Shown piece by piece: positions 1 through 12,486 of a stretch of 64,000 nucleotides of DNA. The stretch covers positions 21,281,685 to 21,345,684 of the forward strand of contig NC_051437.1 in NCBI RefSeq assembly GCF_001649575.2. Reading direction: 5' to 3'. The stretch is from Kryptolebias marmoratus (lineage: Eukaryota > Chordata > Actinopteri > Cyprinodontiformes > Rivulidae). Position 1 is the stretch's first letter. Every line of letters starts with the position of its first letter. The position numbers and the translations under genes are program-made. The notes under the pieces were generated by a model, which saw only the letters and a program-made list of their open reading frames with translations, was not told the origin of the DNA and made no database searches.

Positions 1-551
1 AATGCACAACCTAAATGGCCCTAAATGTATGAGGGCTATTATGTGGACACAGGGAGGCTCATGGGTCACAGAAGTGATCCAGTGCTTCAGGCCATAGTTT
101 ACCTTCTGCCAACAGTCCCAAACTCCTCCATTCCTCCCCCCCTGTTTAAATAGGCTCATGATTGATTGATAATTATAATAATTTGTTTGAAATGATTATC
201 TGAATATTATAATCACTGCCACCCCAGTGTGCCACGGGGGCAAGTCATTTTTAATAATGCTGAGCGTCACATATACCCCCTGGTTACACACACACACACC
301 ACACGCACATGTGCACAAACAATGCAGACCTAAAGGTGGATCATGCAAAGAAATGTTTATGTTTAAATGGAGTCATACGTGCATGGATTTAATATTACAA
401 TAGATGAGAATCACAACAATTTAGATTATTTCAATCATCTGTTTACTTATTTATGTGCTTTATTAGATAGCTCATTCATAAACCAGCTAACTAACTTGAA
501 GATTTTGTAGCAATTCTGTTGTACAATTTTTATTTATTTATTTTGTGTGTG

Positions 552-727
552 CAGCATGGTGTTGCAGTAGATTATTTTGTCACCTCAGCAAAGAGGTTGT
601 TGGTTCAAACCAGCTGGGAGGCTAGAAGATGTTTCCCTGGTCTTTCAGTGCCTGTCCATGCTTTACCTGGGTGCTCATAGTCAAAGAGACAAAGCACATG
701 AAATATACTCAATACCTGAATAAATAA
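552..727 (+). mobile_element. tRNA-derived SINE-like fragment, plus orientation
   Basis: Begins gcagcatggtgttgcagtag, which resembles a tRNA A box, and has a B-box-like ggttcaaacc near 602. This head sequence is also present, in reverse complement, at the end of the neighbouring element (about 1085-1130), so the two are copies of one family. Copy is diverged and probably old. The family name is not assigned. Confidence 0.6.
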
Positions 728-1135
728 AGTAATAACTGTCCATCCATCTATCCATTATCCTTACTCACCGGGCTAGTGGGATTAAGTGAGCTTCCGTGTA
801 CAGGAAGCAGAGACAGTGAGATGAAGTGAGACTCAGGGTCAGGGTCCAGTAGAGGGTGGGTGCACCCTGAAAAAGGTTGCAAGTCCGTCACAGGGCCACA
901 TAGAGACAAACAAGACAAGCAACCATTCATACTCTCACCTATAAGGACAATTTTAGAGTTACCAGTTAACCTAACATGCATGTTTTTGGTCTTTGGGAGG
1001 AAAACCGGAGTACCCAGAGAAAACCCTCTCATGCACAGGGAGAACATTGAAACTCCACACAGAAAGGCTGGGAGGCAAACCTGCAACCTTCTTGCTGTGA
1101 GGCGACAGCGCTAACCACTGCCACGCTATGTTGCC
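728..1135 (-). mobile_element. tRNA-derived SINE-like element, minus orientation
   Basis: On the minus strand it reads gcgtggcagtggttagcgct (A-box-like), then tcgcctcacagcaagaaggt, a Cys/Leu-coding-free unique body containing the widespread fish repeat phrase tgtgtggagtttcaatgttc, and ends in a ggatagatggatgga tail near 745. This is a common teleost interspersed repeat in my experience. The two open frames it contains are not genes. Confidence 0.7.
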
Positions 1136-4100
1136 CAAGTAATAATCATTGTTAAAAAAAGACTAATATATTTAATCAGGAAGTATCCAAACATCTTCTT
1201 GTCACTCCCAGGCAGTAGGCAAACACACCACAGGTCCAATCATCCTGTCTCAGCCATCTAAAGAAAAGTAAGGGAAGAAGTATGTGAGCACTTGTGTGTT
1301 GGGTGCGTCTTTATGCGTGTGTGTGTGTCACTGTGAAAGGGGGTGCAGGAATAATATTTGTGGTTTTTTGCTGCACCCCGAGATGACTTAATGATGATAT
1401 GGGTCTCTTTCTTCTACTGGGCAGGGTTACGTTTTAATGGGCCCTGAGTGACATGTTTTCATTTGGCTCCATAACCTGCAGCACCCCCACCAACATCACC
1501 ACTGTCGCCCCATCCTTCAAAATATACACCACAAAATGCTGCATTGTGTAAGGGCTGATGAAGAGGAAATGGTGATCTGAAAATGGAGGGGGAGGAGTCA
1601 ACATTGAGGTTTCATTTAGAGTCTGTGCGGAACGTTACAGTGTGGTACTATACACACAGACAAATGTGCGGTGATTGGGTTGGTATGATCAAAATCATGT
1701 ATTTCAAACAGGCTTTTATCTTTGAAAGAATAATCATTCATTTATCTCATTGATGCACTTATTGAAGAATTTATAATTCTAAAATCATTTCCTGCTATGC
1801 ATAAATATATTTTTATGCCTGAAATTAATCAAATACAACAAACATTTACTAGCCCTTAGTTGTGCGTTTACCAGTTTCATCAATATGATGTATAATTGGA
1901 TATTTTTCTTTCACTAGATGTTAGTTATTCTGTTAGATTATTTTTGAAAGATTTTAAACTCCAAAGTGGCAACTTTCAGATTTAAATGCACTGAGTACTA
2001 AACTATTTCTTTAATGTGTCTCTTTTACTGTAGAAGATTCATACAAACAGACTTTCTTGGCCAATAGCGTTGATTGGTGGTAGGTCACATGGTTCAAACA
2101 AAGTCAGGGTTGTTGAAGAGGAGGTGGAGAGTAGGAGGAGAGGTGAAGACAGAAAGAAATGGCCTTTTTTCTTGCTCCGTCTGTCTTGTCTGTGGGAACT
2201 GTCCCAACCATGGCTGCTGCAGAATGCTGTCATTATGCCTTGTGAGCAGCATTCACTCAAAGGCCACCCCTGTGTGTAGCTGTGTTCAGGCAAGTGTGTG
2301 CGCTTGTGCTCTCTTGAGTGCCACTTTTAACTTGCATTGGCACTTTCAACTTGTGTGTGCATCCAGCATTTGTGTGTGTGTGGGCCTTGACTGACGCATC
2401 TCTGTTGTTATCGTCGATCAAAAACCAACGTCACGATGGAGTGAAGTGCTGGGAGAGGAATTCAAGTGGGAACGAAAGAAAGAAAGAGTGGAACAGATAG
2501 AAAGAGACAGAGTGAGGGGGTGGAGGAGAAGCACGAGGTGATCAGAGGCACTTTCACATCAGCTGGCTCTCTGACCTCGTGTCTCTCTCACTCTATCCTT
2601 CTCTTTCTTTCCTTCTGCCTTTCACTCCTTCTATCTTCTCTCACTCGCTCTTGTAGGCTTTGTCTCTTCATAATCTCTCTCCCAGTGGCCGTTCCCACCA
2701 CATTCTCTGGGGTCATCCAACAAAAGAAAAAGGCCGATATTCTGACAGTTGCGGGGGTTTGTCATATGAGTTTCTTCACACATGTGCACACACATTCACT
2801 TTCATCCAGTTGTTTTGAGCTTTCCATAATGTCACATTCTGTTATGTCCATTGGATGATTCTCAACTAGGTACCTAAAAAAAAAATTCTGAAACTCTTAA
2901 ACTCCTGGACTTGGAATCTAAGTCCACATTTTAAAATACCTTTAAACAATAACATTTAACTATACATTTATTTTCCTGTAAAGAACTTATTAAACATAGG
3001 CCTATAAAAGTGGCTCACATTCAAATATTTGGTGACTTCAAACATGTGAGCACTTCACAGTTAAATAAGGGCTCTTTTTTTATTTATTCATCAATCAAAT
3101 CAGTTGTCAAGACACAGAAGCAATAGCCCGAGAAGGCCATGGCAGTGTGCACTTTTTGTACATCTGCAGTCAGTATTGTGCAGAAATCAACCTTTTGGTG
3201 TTTCAGCACTCCTGGAAAGAACTGCAGCAACAAAGTTATTTCTGTCCTTGTTTCACTAAGCTTAATCCTAATGCTAAATTTCACTTCACTGCCTTAAACC
3301 AGGGAATAATTATAAACAAAATCAAGAAAAATCTTCAAATGATCTATTTTCTTATTTGTGTAATCTTTTTTTTCCATATTTGTAGCTTCAGTGTTGTTTT
3401 AAAATTTTAAACAGCATCACTTTGATACTTTTTGGCGTCATCACTTTTCGATTTAGTGTCCTAACTTTGGAGACCTATTCTGTTTGGTGCTTTAAAAGAC
3501 ATCCACTACCTGAATGCTTTAAAATAAACCCTCAATATCATATGTCTGCACACATGCACACACATTACGTTTTGTCTGTCAAGAAAGAGGCAAGTCCATT
3601 AAGGCTGACAGAGTGAATGCAGAAGGCCGGCTGGTCAAGCATCGGTGATAATAACATGACGATCCACACAGTGTTGCCACGGAGATGTAGAAGCCAAGAA
3701 GAAGGGTGAGAGCCAGGAGTTGTGTGGTCTTGCTCCTCAGAAATGTTTTCACGTGTCAGACGAGGAAGATAAAGCTTTTTAAACCCATGAGAATGACTGG
3801 ATGAATTTGATACTTCACATAACAATGGAGTTTGTGTGTGTGCAGTGTGTTTTCTCACAACATACTGCAGACGCGACTACATTTTATTTTTGTTGTTTTA
3901 AGATAATTTGGTGCATAACTTATTCACTTATGCAACAGAATTTTTCACAAGCTATGCTAATGAATTTTTAGAAATGCAAATTCTGATTGGTGTAATCGTT
4001 TTTTTTTTAATCCATTTTTTTAATCCATCTAAAAAGACGAAAAAACAATTAAAAAACTGCCAAATAAATCAGAAGTAGGAGAGGTGGTGAGGTGCTAATG

Positions 4101-4360
4101 CAAAAAGTTAGATGGGCAAAAGATGGAATAAAAACAACAGACTGTCAGTAAAGATGGAACCGCTCAGAGGGCGAGAGACAGCCGGAGGAAGGGGGATGAG
4201 GGGGGTATGACAGGGAGGAATGCCAGAATGCCCAAGAGAGGCAAGTACTGCTAGCCCAGTCACAGACACAGCCCGTCTGGGGAAGAGAAACAGAGAGTGG
4301 GGGAAAGAGGTTGGCCCCGTCAACACAAGGTCATGTGAAAAAAAAATCCCTGCCTTTCCA

Positions 4361-4412
4361 GCCACCCACCCATCTCCATCTACCCATCTATCCATCCATC
4401 CATCTATTCCTG
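4361..4412. repeat. (CATC)n-like imperfect simple repeat
   Basis: Imperfect CATC/CACC tetranucleotide run (ccacccacccatctccatct, then atccatccatccatc). It may be the tail of an old retroelement, but no body was recognised. Confidence 0.6.
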
Positions 4413-5599
4413 TGTCTACATATTACTTTCCCCCCCTAGATAGTTGGGAAAGAAAACACTTTAAAATTTATCAAAAAGAAAAGAACAGGAGGGCAAAGGA
4501 ATTTAGGGTGAAAGATGGGGAGATGGCAGGAGACAGTGGGATTGCGTCTGTGCATAACAGGTCTTAGGGGAGCTTTTAGCTGTGGAGTGGTAAGTGAAGC
4601 GTGCCGTGTGTTGAAGCTGATCTCGTTAACTGTCTTCATTCTGTAGAATGAGGATCTCAGTGTGTGTTTGATTGGCCCCAGATTGAGCAGAAAGTGGTTT
4701 GTTTTGTTGAGTTTCAAAACTCTCCAGTTATTTTGACAATTTGAAAGTAAAAAGAAGAAAAAAATGATCAAATGCCTACTCTGTATTTTCTGTGGGGTCC
4801 TTTTCAACCTCACAAATGCAGTTTATGCCCTAGTTTAATCCATAAAAGTAGCCGCAGTGCTTGAAAATGAATGATTGAATGAAAGAATGAGCAATTTGAT
4901 GACATAATTGAGGATTTTTTATATTTATTTTAAAATTATATATCTGCTGTTAATAGCTGTTGGATAATAACACATTACAAAGAAAAGTTTTTTTGAAAGT
5001 TATGATGAAGCACCTGGAAATTTTATATTTTAACATTTCTTTTTTTGTTGTTTTGTTTTGTTTTGTTTACAACTACAGAGGCTACAATCCATGAACCCTT
5101 CCTCTTCCCCCAAATAGCCATTGTACTTTTATTGCCTGAGCTGAAATCATTAACCTTTATTAGCTCTGCATTGTTTTTGTTATAAAGGCACATAAAAAAT
5201 TACATAAGATTATTTTTTAAATTCCAAAAAAATGCAAACTTAATAAAAAAAATTACAGAACAATTTATTGTGTCAAGGCCACAACCACACACTGGACTAA
5301 ATGTGACAAATGACAAAGATGGCAGTTATATAAAGCACTTTTTTGAGACTTCACATATAAAATGTAATTTTCTTGATATGTTTAAGTAACACAGACATAA
5401 ATGATATTTGATGTGGAAGGGATTGATTTAGTCTTAGTCTGAATAATCCACCCTCAAACATACTGAAAACCTAGATTTCTGTCCTCTCCATCCTTACTTT
5501 ATCCTTTATCCTCACTTCCTTCCCTTTCCCCCTCCTTTCATCCCTCAATCCTTCCTTCCAATCTCAGCTGAACAGTATGCTCTTTGACTGAGTCTTAAT

Positions 5600-5890
5600 C
5601 TTCATTACAGGGCATTAGTCCGCTAGGGAGGCCCTGTCTCGTCTCCCCGCAGCGCTGCCTGGCACTGTCCCACAAGGGACGTCCTGCCACGGCGCAGCAC
5701 AGACACCCTGCCAACCCTTCTTGCCTCCCACCGACTTCACCTTGGTTGCTCCTTCGCTCAAATGAACTGTTAAATAAACGGCAGGCCCTAATCCACACGA
5801 AGGAGTGTGGGGGAGGAGGTGGGGGAGTAGATGGCAAGGCTGGTCAGGAGAAACAATAGACTCGGCCCTGGACGCCTCCATTTAAAGCAA
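5600..5890. promoter_or_regulatory. GC-rich unique block, possible conserved non-coding element
   Basis: Distinctly GC-richer than its surroundings, with several CpGs, no simple repeat, and stop codons in the reading frames that might follow the internal cag acceptor-like site at 5609. The 80-residue minus-strand frame is proline-rich and unlike any family I know. I read it as regulatory sequence at most; no alignment was made. Confidence 0.3.
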
Positions 5891-6299
5891 CCATCAATCA
5901 CACTCACCATGAGATTTCACTTTTCTTTCATTTTTTTGACAATTCTATCATTAATGACTAAATCTCAGAGAATTGTAGCAATAGTAATAATACGTGTGTG
6001 GTTCAAATGTGGTCTGTGAGCATGGCCTAGTGTTTGAAAAAAAAAATTTGTTTCTTGGTGTGGGCTTTGTCTTAGAAAGAAAAAGCATCTATTCTATTCT
6101 AATCTAGTGGGTAGTGATTACATGTCTGCATTTGTCTTTTAAGTGGCTCCTCATCCCATTAAATAGTCACCAAAAATATGTTGTGCATGTGCTGTGCATA
6201 CTCACCTAAGTTCTCTTTGTCAAGCAAAAGGACATAACATTTTCGTACAAAAAAGCACATATTTAGTGTATCATTACTTTTGCTAAGCTTACTAACAAG

Positions 6300-6440
6300 G
6301 ACAGTTTACTCTGTGTGAATTAGATAATTAAAGAGGATAGCTAATTGAGTAAACAAGCATCAGGGCCGTCACCCCTAATTAAGTGATTACAAGGAAGAGC
6401 ACACTCAGCCAGCGCAGTGCTAATTAACGTGTACACAAGT
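6300..6440. promoter_or_regulatory. homeodomain-motif cluster, enhancer-like
   Basis: Within 130 bases lie five TAAT-core sites (aattag 6319, ataatta 6324, ctaattg 6341, ctaattaag 6375, taattaac 6421) plus a forkhead-like gtaaaca (6349-6355). Density is above the surrounding AT-rich intron and the intervening bases are not repetitive. Enhancer function is inferred. Confidence 0.35.
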
Positions 6441-7559
6441 ACACACAGGGACACACGTGAGGACATGGAGAATTATCTGTTAGAGAAACAATGATTAGGC
6501 AGAGTGGGGGATCCCAGGAGAGGCCCACAATGAGAGGGTATCAAACACACACACAGGCACACACACAGAACATCATCCCAAGAGAGAGGTTTTCTCTGTC
6601 TTAGTGCTAATTCATACTGGATAATCCTTTTATTCAGGGAGCGACACTGAAATCTACAAAAAGCAGTCAGGGAGCGTGACGGACTCACGGCTGATATGAA
6701 GCCTTACAGAAAGGACTTGGGCAGTGAAATGTTATGCAAAGCGCTCAATTCAAATACAATTATATTTTTTTCTCTTTTCAGTGGTGATTATTGTCTGAGG
6801 CAGCAGACTGTCACAGAAAAATTCAATGTCTAAATGTAATAATCCAATCAAACTGTGTATATATTTACATATTTTGTTGTGATTGAGAAGTCTGCATTGT
6901 TAATGCTAAACCCCATTTTGTTTGTGTTTCCACACTGCATGGTACACTGGGAGCAAATCTCACTTTAATCTTCGCTGTGACATTTCAGATCAAGATCCTC
7001 ATATGTGAGGATATTATCACAAAGAGTGTTACCTTAGGGAGAATTATCCAGAACATTAACCAGGGAGTCAAAATGATTATTTGGCTCCAATTCTCCTTGG
7101 GGAATATAACAGCATGAATAGGACATGATTTATTTCTGTCTAAAATATATCTAGTCAATTATTTATGTGGATATTGATGACTTTGCAGAGTAAAAAGAGA
7201 TTCGGTCACGAAAATGCAAAACGTTGGTCTGTGACCGAAACTACGCCTATCTTAAAATCAGTTTTTGAGTCCAAATGTCAGATTAATTTTTACTCAAAAG
7301 AGAGATTGTTGGATGTTTTCATAGCTTTTTTTAAAAAAAAAAAATCAGCTGTTTTTCCTTAATGCACTGGGTCAGATGTAATATTTTTCTGTGTGTACAG
7401 GATTTTCTCCACAGAGCACAAAAGCAGATCAGCTCGGATTAAAATCTACTTACAATGGGAGGAAAAGGTGGAGGAAAAATATGCATTAATTAAAAACACT
7501 CCAGGGATGAAGTCTAATTATTTTTGGAGCCAAAAAAAAAGATTTTCCATGTTGGTCAG

Positions 7560-8240
7560 GATAACTGTGGTGTGGTGTTATCTGCTTACAACAAGGCCGG
7601 GTTCTGCTCCCCTACCAGCACCATTGTGAGGCTGATTTAAGATCCCCAGCTAATGGGCATACCTGCCTGACAAACATGACTTCTTAGCAGGTGACTTCTG
7701 TCAAGTATGTCTGAAATAACAGGTAAATGAATTAGCAATAAAATGGACTTAGGGTTAACAGGCAGGGGTGCCCATTATTACAGCTCCTAATCACTAAAGA
7801 GATGCCATTCACTTGCCTTAAGAAGGCAGCATTTTTCACCGCTTGCTGGCCACCGGCCCCCTCGGAGCCGCAACACATTTCTAATGGAAGGCTCTCTGCT
7901 TGAGCTCCAACCTCCCGAAAGCCCCCAACCACTTCTTTCTTTCACTCTCTTTTCTCTTCTCCACCCACGGCCCACTGCAAACCCCCCACCTCCCCCTCCC
8001 TTTCTCTCCTGTAAGATTATCAGTTTTGATTACCGCCGGCAACAGGCTCTTACCAGCAGTCGGAAGCGGCGTCTCACAGACCTGAAAGGCCCTCAGCAGG
8101 TTGCAAGAAGCTTTTGAAATTATGGGGCTGGGCTCAGAGGGAAAGTGCTCTGCGCGCCGGTTCGTGGCCATTTAATCAACTCCTGACTTTTGATAGTCAA
8201 ATAATGGCTAATTACAGTAGCACCTGCCCACAGGGTTAAA
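7560..8240. promoter_or_regulatory. long motif-rich unique block, candidate conserved enhancer
   Basis: About 680 bases of balanced-composition unique DNA with no microsatellite. It includes ctaatgggcatacctgcctg (near 7649), a run of tandem-like gacttct phrases (7678-7697), CpG-bearing gattaccgccggcaacagg (near 8029) and ataatggctaattacagtag (8201-8220). Open frames crossing it differ in every frame and match no family. Composition is typical of deeply conserved developmental-gene introns. Confidence 0.38.
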
Positions 8241-9119
8241 GGCTGGAACAGATTTAATGAGAGAAAAAAGGAAAGAGAGAAAGAGACAAGAAAATGAAAG
8301 CAAGCTGGAGAATGCGTGCTATTATCCTCATGTCTTTCTGATTGGGCGCAAAGAATCAGTAAACCCTGGGATGCTCTTGTGCACCACAACCTCTTCCTCA
8401 CAATTAGGAGTTGTTTTTCTCCTTCAGAGCACATGATTGACGAGGGTAGTGCAAGGTGAGAGAAATGTGAAGCCGAGAGGAGTGAGATTGACTGTGATTA
8501 ATGGTTTGTGTTTGTAAAACGATGGAAAAGCACAAAATGTTGAAGGATGGCTATCTGAGCCGTTTTTCTTTTCTTTTTATGAGTGCCTTTAGAAGTGTCG
8601 TGATTCAACTTGAAGAATAAATAATCTTTGGAAAGGTAAAAAAAAAAAAACAACGTACCTTCAATAGTTCTGCGCATGTTAGTCCTGCTTATTTTTATTT
8701 ATAAATGAAGATAATTAGGCTTTGATAGCTTCATAAACTGCTCCGTTGTCTCTATATGTCTCAATTTGTCAGTGTATCTTTGTCTCGTTTTCTATGTCTC
8801 CAGGGAGGTACTTAGAGAGATAATGATTGAAGAAGGATGGGGCTATTAAAGGGACAATTTAATAGTTCACGCACCGTATCCTCATGTTAAAACAAGATGT
8901 GCTTGATAGGGCACACCCAAACATCCCCCACCTAAATATACACACACAGCCCAGCTCAGGCGACAGATCAAAGCATATTAAAAGTGACCCGTGTGTCAGT
9001 GCATTGATCTAAGACCAGGTGGCACCCATATATGCTGGCTGAGCTGCTTGTTTGCCTTCCCCCCGCCTCCTCCATCTTTTTTTTTTTCTTTTCGTTCTTG
9101 CCCTCCCTCTCTCTTCCGC

Positions 9120-9250
9120 CTTTCTTGTGACCAGCGACAACTTAGTCCCGGCACTCTATTGTTCAGGCACAAAGGCTATGTAAAGACACGTCAGCGTTTA
9201 CAAAGCTACAATGGCACAGCTCAATTACTCAAACGTTGCTTTGTACCACG
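9120..9250. promoter_or_regulatory. block with paired SOX-like sites, enhancer-like
   Basis: attgtt (9158-9163) and acaaagg (9169-9175) are oppositely oriented SOX-type cores five bases apart. A second acaaag-like core (acaaagc) follows near 9199. Surrounding sequence is unique and contains several CpGs. Inference only. Confidence 0.27.
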
Positions 9251-11559
9251 CTGGGGTACACGTGTTTGTAGGTGAGTGTGCGCGTGTGCGAGAAGAAGCC
9301 TGTGTACTCACAGTAAGTGCGCAGCCCCTGTGAAATATTAACCGAGCTGTGGCTGTGTCAGCAGCGCCGCGCTGTGTTTTTACTCTTTCATGTTCCATTT
9401 ATTTGACCTCTGACCCTCACACAAACACACACACAGCAGACTCACTTCAGCCCCCTTCATGCGCACCTCTGCACCTTTTGCACACAAACACATCACACAT
9501 GTGCAAACATCCACGCCCCCACGCTCACATCTTCACAGAGTAATCCAACTCCTCCTCTGACCTGCTCCTTTTTTTTTTTGAGCTATTACAAACCATATTT
9601 GCCCCATCCAATCAGTTTGATTAATCATGCGCCAGACCACAGGCTCACAATCAGATGACCAGAGCATCGCAGCCCTCTCCACACACAAACCCACCCACAC
9701 ACACATGCTAAAGTAACACTGGTGCTTGTGGGGAAGTATTTCCCAGTAGACAACCTCAGTGTGACAGCACCATAAACTGGCCATTTATCAAAGTGTCCCC
9801 CCTAGTTCACGCACATACAAAGACTCTCACTCACACAAACACACACACACAGATTAAAGAAATAGACCCAGGCCATTGTCTTAGTTTTGGAAACAGCTCT
9901 TTGGGTGTTGCAAATTACTATTTTGTGATACAAATGACTGTAAAACTCAGATTAATTATTACTTTACTTAAATCATACAAATATTTCCCTATAAATACCA
10001 GTGCTTTATTATTATCTTTTATTAGAATTGTATCCCCACCCCACTCCCACCCTATTTACATACATTGTGGTTTTAATTTACTCAAATTCCTGTTTGTCAG
10101 CTTGTCTATTATGAAATTGTACATTTACATACTTTTAAATGTTTATACATGTGAATAATTTACTCTGTAGATTGGTGTTGTCACATATATTATATATTGT
10201 TGTTCAGCCTGTGTCAAAAATGTCACATTAAAACAAGGCTTTTCTCATTCAAACACTCACAATTTAATGGTACACTTTTAAATAGTTCTTTTTTTATTTA
10301 TCTAAAGAGAGAATTTGAAGTTGAATCTTTACGCCAGGATTTGAGAAGTCACATTTATGTACGTGTTTGTATGTCAATGAGTTTGTTTTCCTTTAATATT
10401 CATATAATTCTGTGGTCTGAGGGATCCATAGTCCCCTGCTTTTCTTGGCGCACTGGTCAATAGTCATAAAAACAGAGATATTCATAGACATGTGGGGGGC
10501 CTCTCACTTTGCTCTATCAGCTGAAGATTTAAAAGCCTTTTTTCCTTTCCTTTCTATTTGGATCTCTTTTTTTTCCTGTTTCTTCAGTCTAGTCAGAGAA
10601 GCAAAAAGCTTTTTTTGAAAACAGCTATTGATTTATATGCACATGAATATTCACTCTTTGTTCATAATGTCTTTATAGATTTTTTTTTTTTGTATTTGCT
10701 ATTGAATCTTCTGCCAATAGCTGAGCACATGAAGAAAATACAGCATGGTAGATTAATGTGTCTTTTCACAGTTAGAGCTTTACTCCAAACAGACGGCTTT
10801 GCAGCAGCGCACTGAAGCCATTTTTATTGCTTGCCAGTGTTCCAGAGGGCAGCCTGTGTCAGTAATCAGGATATGGGGGTTATCCTGGCTGACCCATGTA
10901 TTGAGCCTTCTAGTGCAGCCGTTTCCAGTCTTAACATGTGGTAAAAACACTGATTATCACCGAGAAGCAGAGAGAACAACCTGGACTGCTGTTCCTGAAA
11001 ATTATAGCGAGACATGAACGGGGTGGCTGCCTAACCTGCTGTCAAATGTTTGAGAAATAGTGAGCAGAAATATGTGTAGGTTTCCTAAAATTGTAAGTGT
11101 TTGAGTGCAAAGGTAATAGATTTTTTAAGAGAACTTGTCTACAATGGTTAATTTCATTAAAATTAAATGTGATAAGAGGCAGCAAGAAGGCATAAAGACC
11201 ATTGGCTGAAAAAACACATTATTTATTGTTTTAGGTATTGTTTTATAAAACAGTGCTTTTTAAAATAAAGGGTCGGTGCTATAACTTTGAGAAACCACCA
11301 TATCTAAATCTAAATAGCTGAAATAAAACTTAATCTAATACTTTATTCAATACCATCATAGGTAGAAATTATGCTTATTTTTCTCATTTAAAAAAAACAT
11401 TTTGGCATGTAATATTTTGTTTATATCTAAGGGTAATGTAACCCTTGACCTTATTGGCACTACTAGAGTTTCCCAAAATGTCCATCAGTGTCAAGAAATC
11501 CATGACAGCTGCTGAGAGAAAAAAATGTCAGTTGATTGTTTTTCAAAGGAATTAGCTTG

Positions 11560-11790
11560 CCCTGACCCTCTTGAGCCAAGCCATCTTTTGAATGGGTGAC
11601 ACTTTATTTGTTTTGTCCCTATAACAACAGAATCTCCCAAGCACCACTGCGCCCGCTCGCCTTAGTATTGTCACAAACAACTAGACTCATTTTTCCTCTC
11701 CTTGTCTCTGTGGCGCGGAAAATAAAGCCCCAGGCTTTTTACACAATCACAGGAGGCAATGCTGCGGTATGTGTGTGCTGTGATAAGACA
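11560..11790. promoter_or_regulatory. unique CpG-bearing block, possible conserved non-coding element
   Basis: Contains gcaccactgcgcccgctcgc (near 11641) and gtggcgcggaaaataaagcc (near 11710) in an AT-rich setting, without simple repeats. The plus-strand frame across it is not family-like. Suggestive composition only. Confidence 0.27.
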
Positions 11791-12465
11791 AGACGATGGG
11801 AGACAGATATGGGAAGGGCAGCGGTGGTCACGCTCTCACACTCTGAGCAACACGCACGGACTGGCCCAGCTCATGCCCAGAAAGCAGAGTCAGAGGGATA
11901 CCATGATGAATATTAGTGCAGAAAGTTATAACTAATTAATATATTTACTATGAATGTATGTTTGATCAAATGTACAACAAAAGAAGATAAATGGTTCATT
12001 TGCACAAACGTCTCTTTTCAGTTTGTGTGTCACCTGTACGACATTACTTCAATGTCCAGCTGTGTTCAGGCGCCCCCTATTGCTTATTTTTTTCACACCG
12101 GAAAGAAAAACACGTTAAAAGTTACACATGAGAACACAAACACATACACGCATGGGCTGACTGAACTGTCGTGCTGTTTGCAGCCATTTCACAGGTCCTG
12201 CATTGATCAGATCGTCCACCGCAGATAATCGTTGCCAAAACACTGTCAAACTGTTCAGTGAAACAAAGGTGCTTAGCTTGCATGATCTTATAATAACTCC
12301 TCACATCATTTCTCTCTTTTTCACAGCTTACACACACACACACACATAATTTTCACCCATCAATCCTGGCTTGACCCCGTTTCAAATTCATTAACAAGAC
12401 TTCAGAACTTGCAGACACAGCAATCACCCCAAGCAAAATAAATTCCTGCACCAGAGGATAGAGTA

Positions 12466-12486
12466 TGTGTGTGTGTGTGTGTGTGT
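12466..12486. repeat. (TG)n microsatellite
   Basis: Perfect TG run of about 21 bases. Confidence 0.9.

Noticed and set aside
748..1114. Open frames on both strands
   Set aside because: They lie inside a SINE-like interspersed repeat and have no family similarity.
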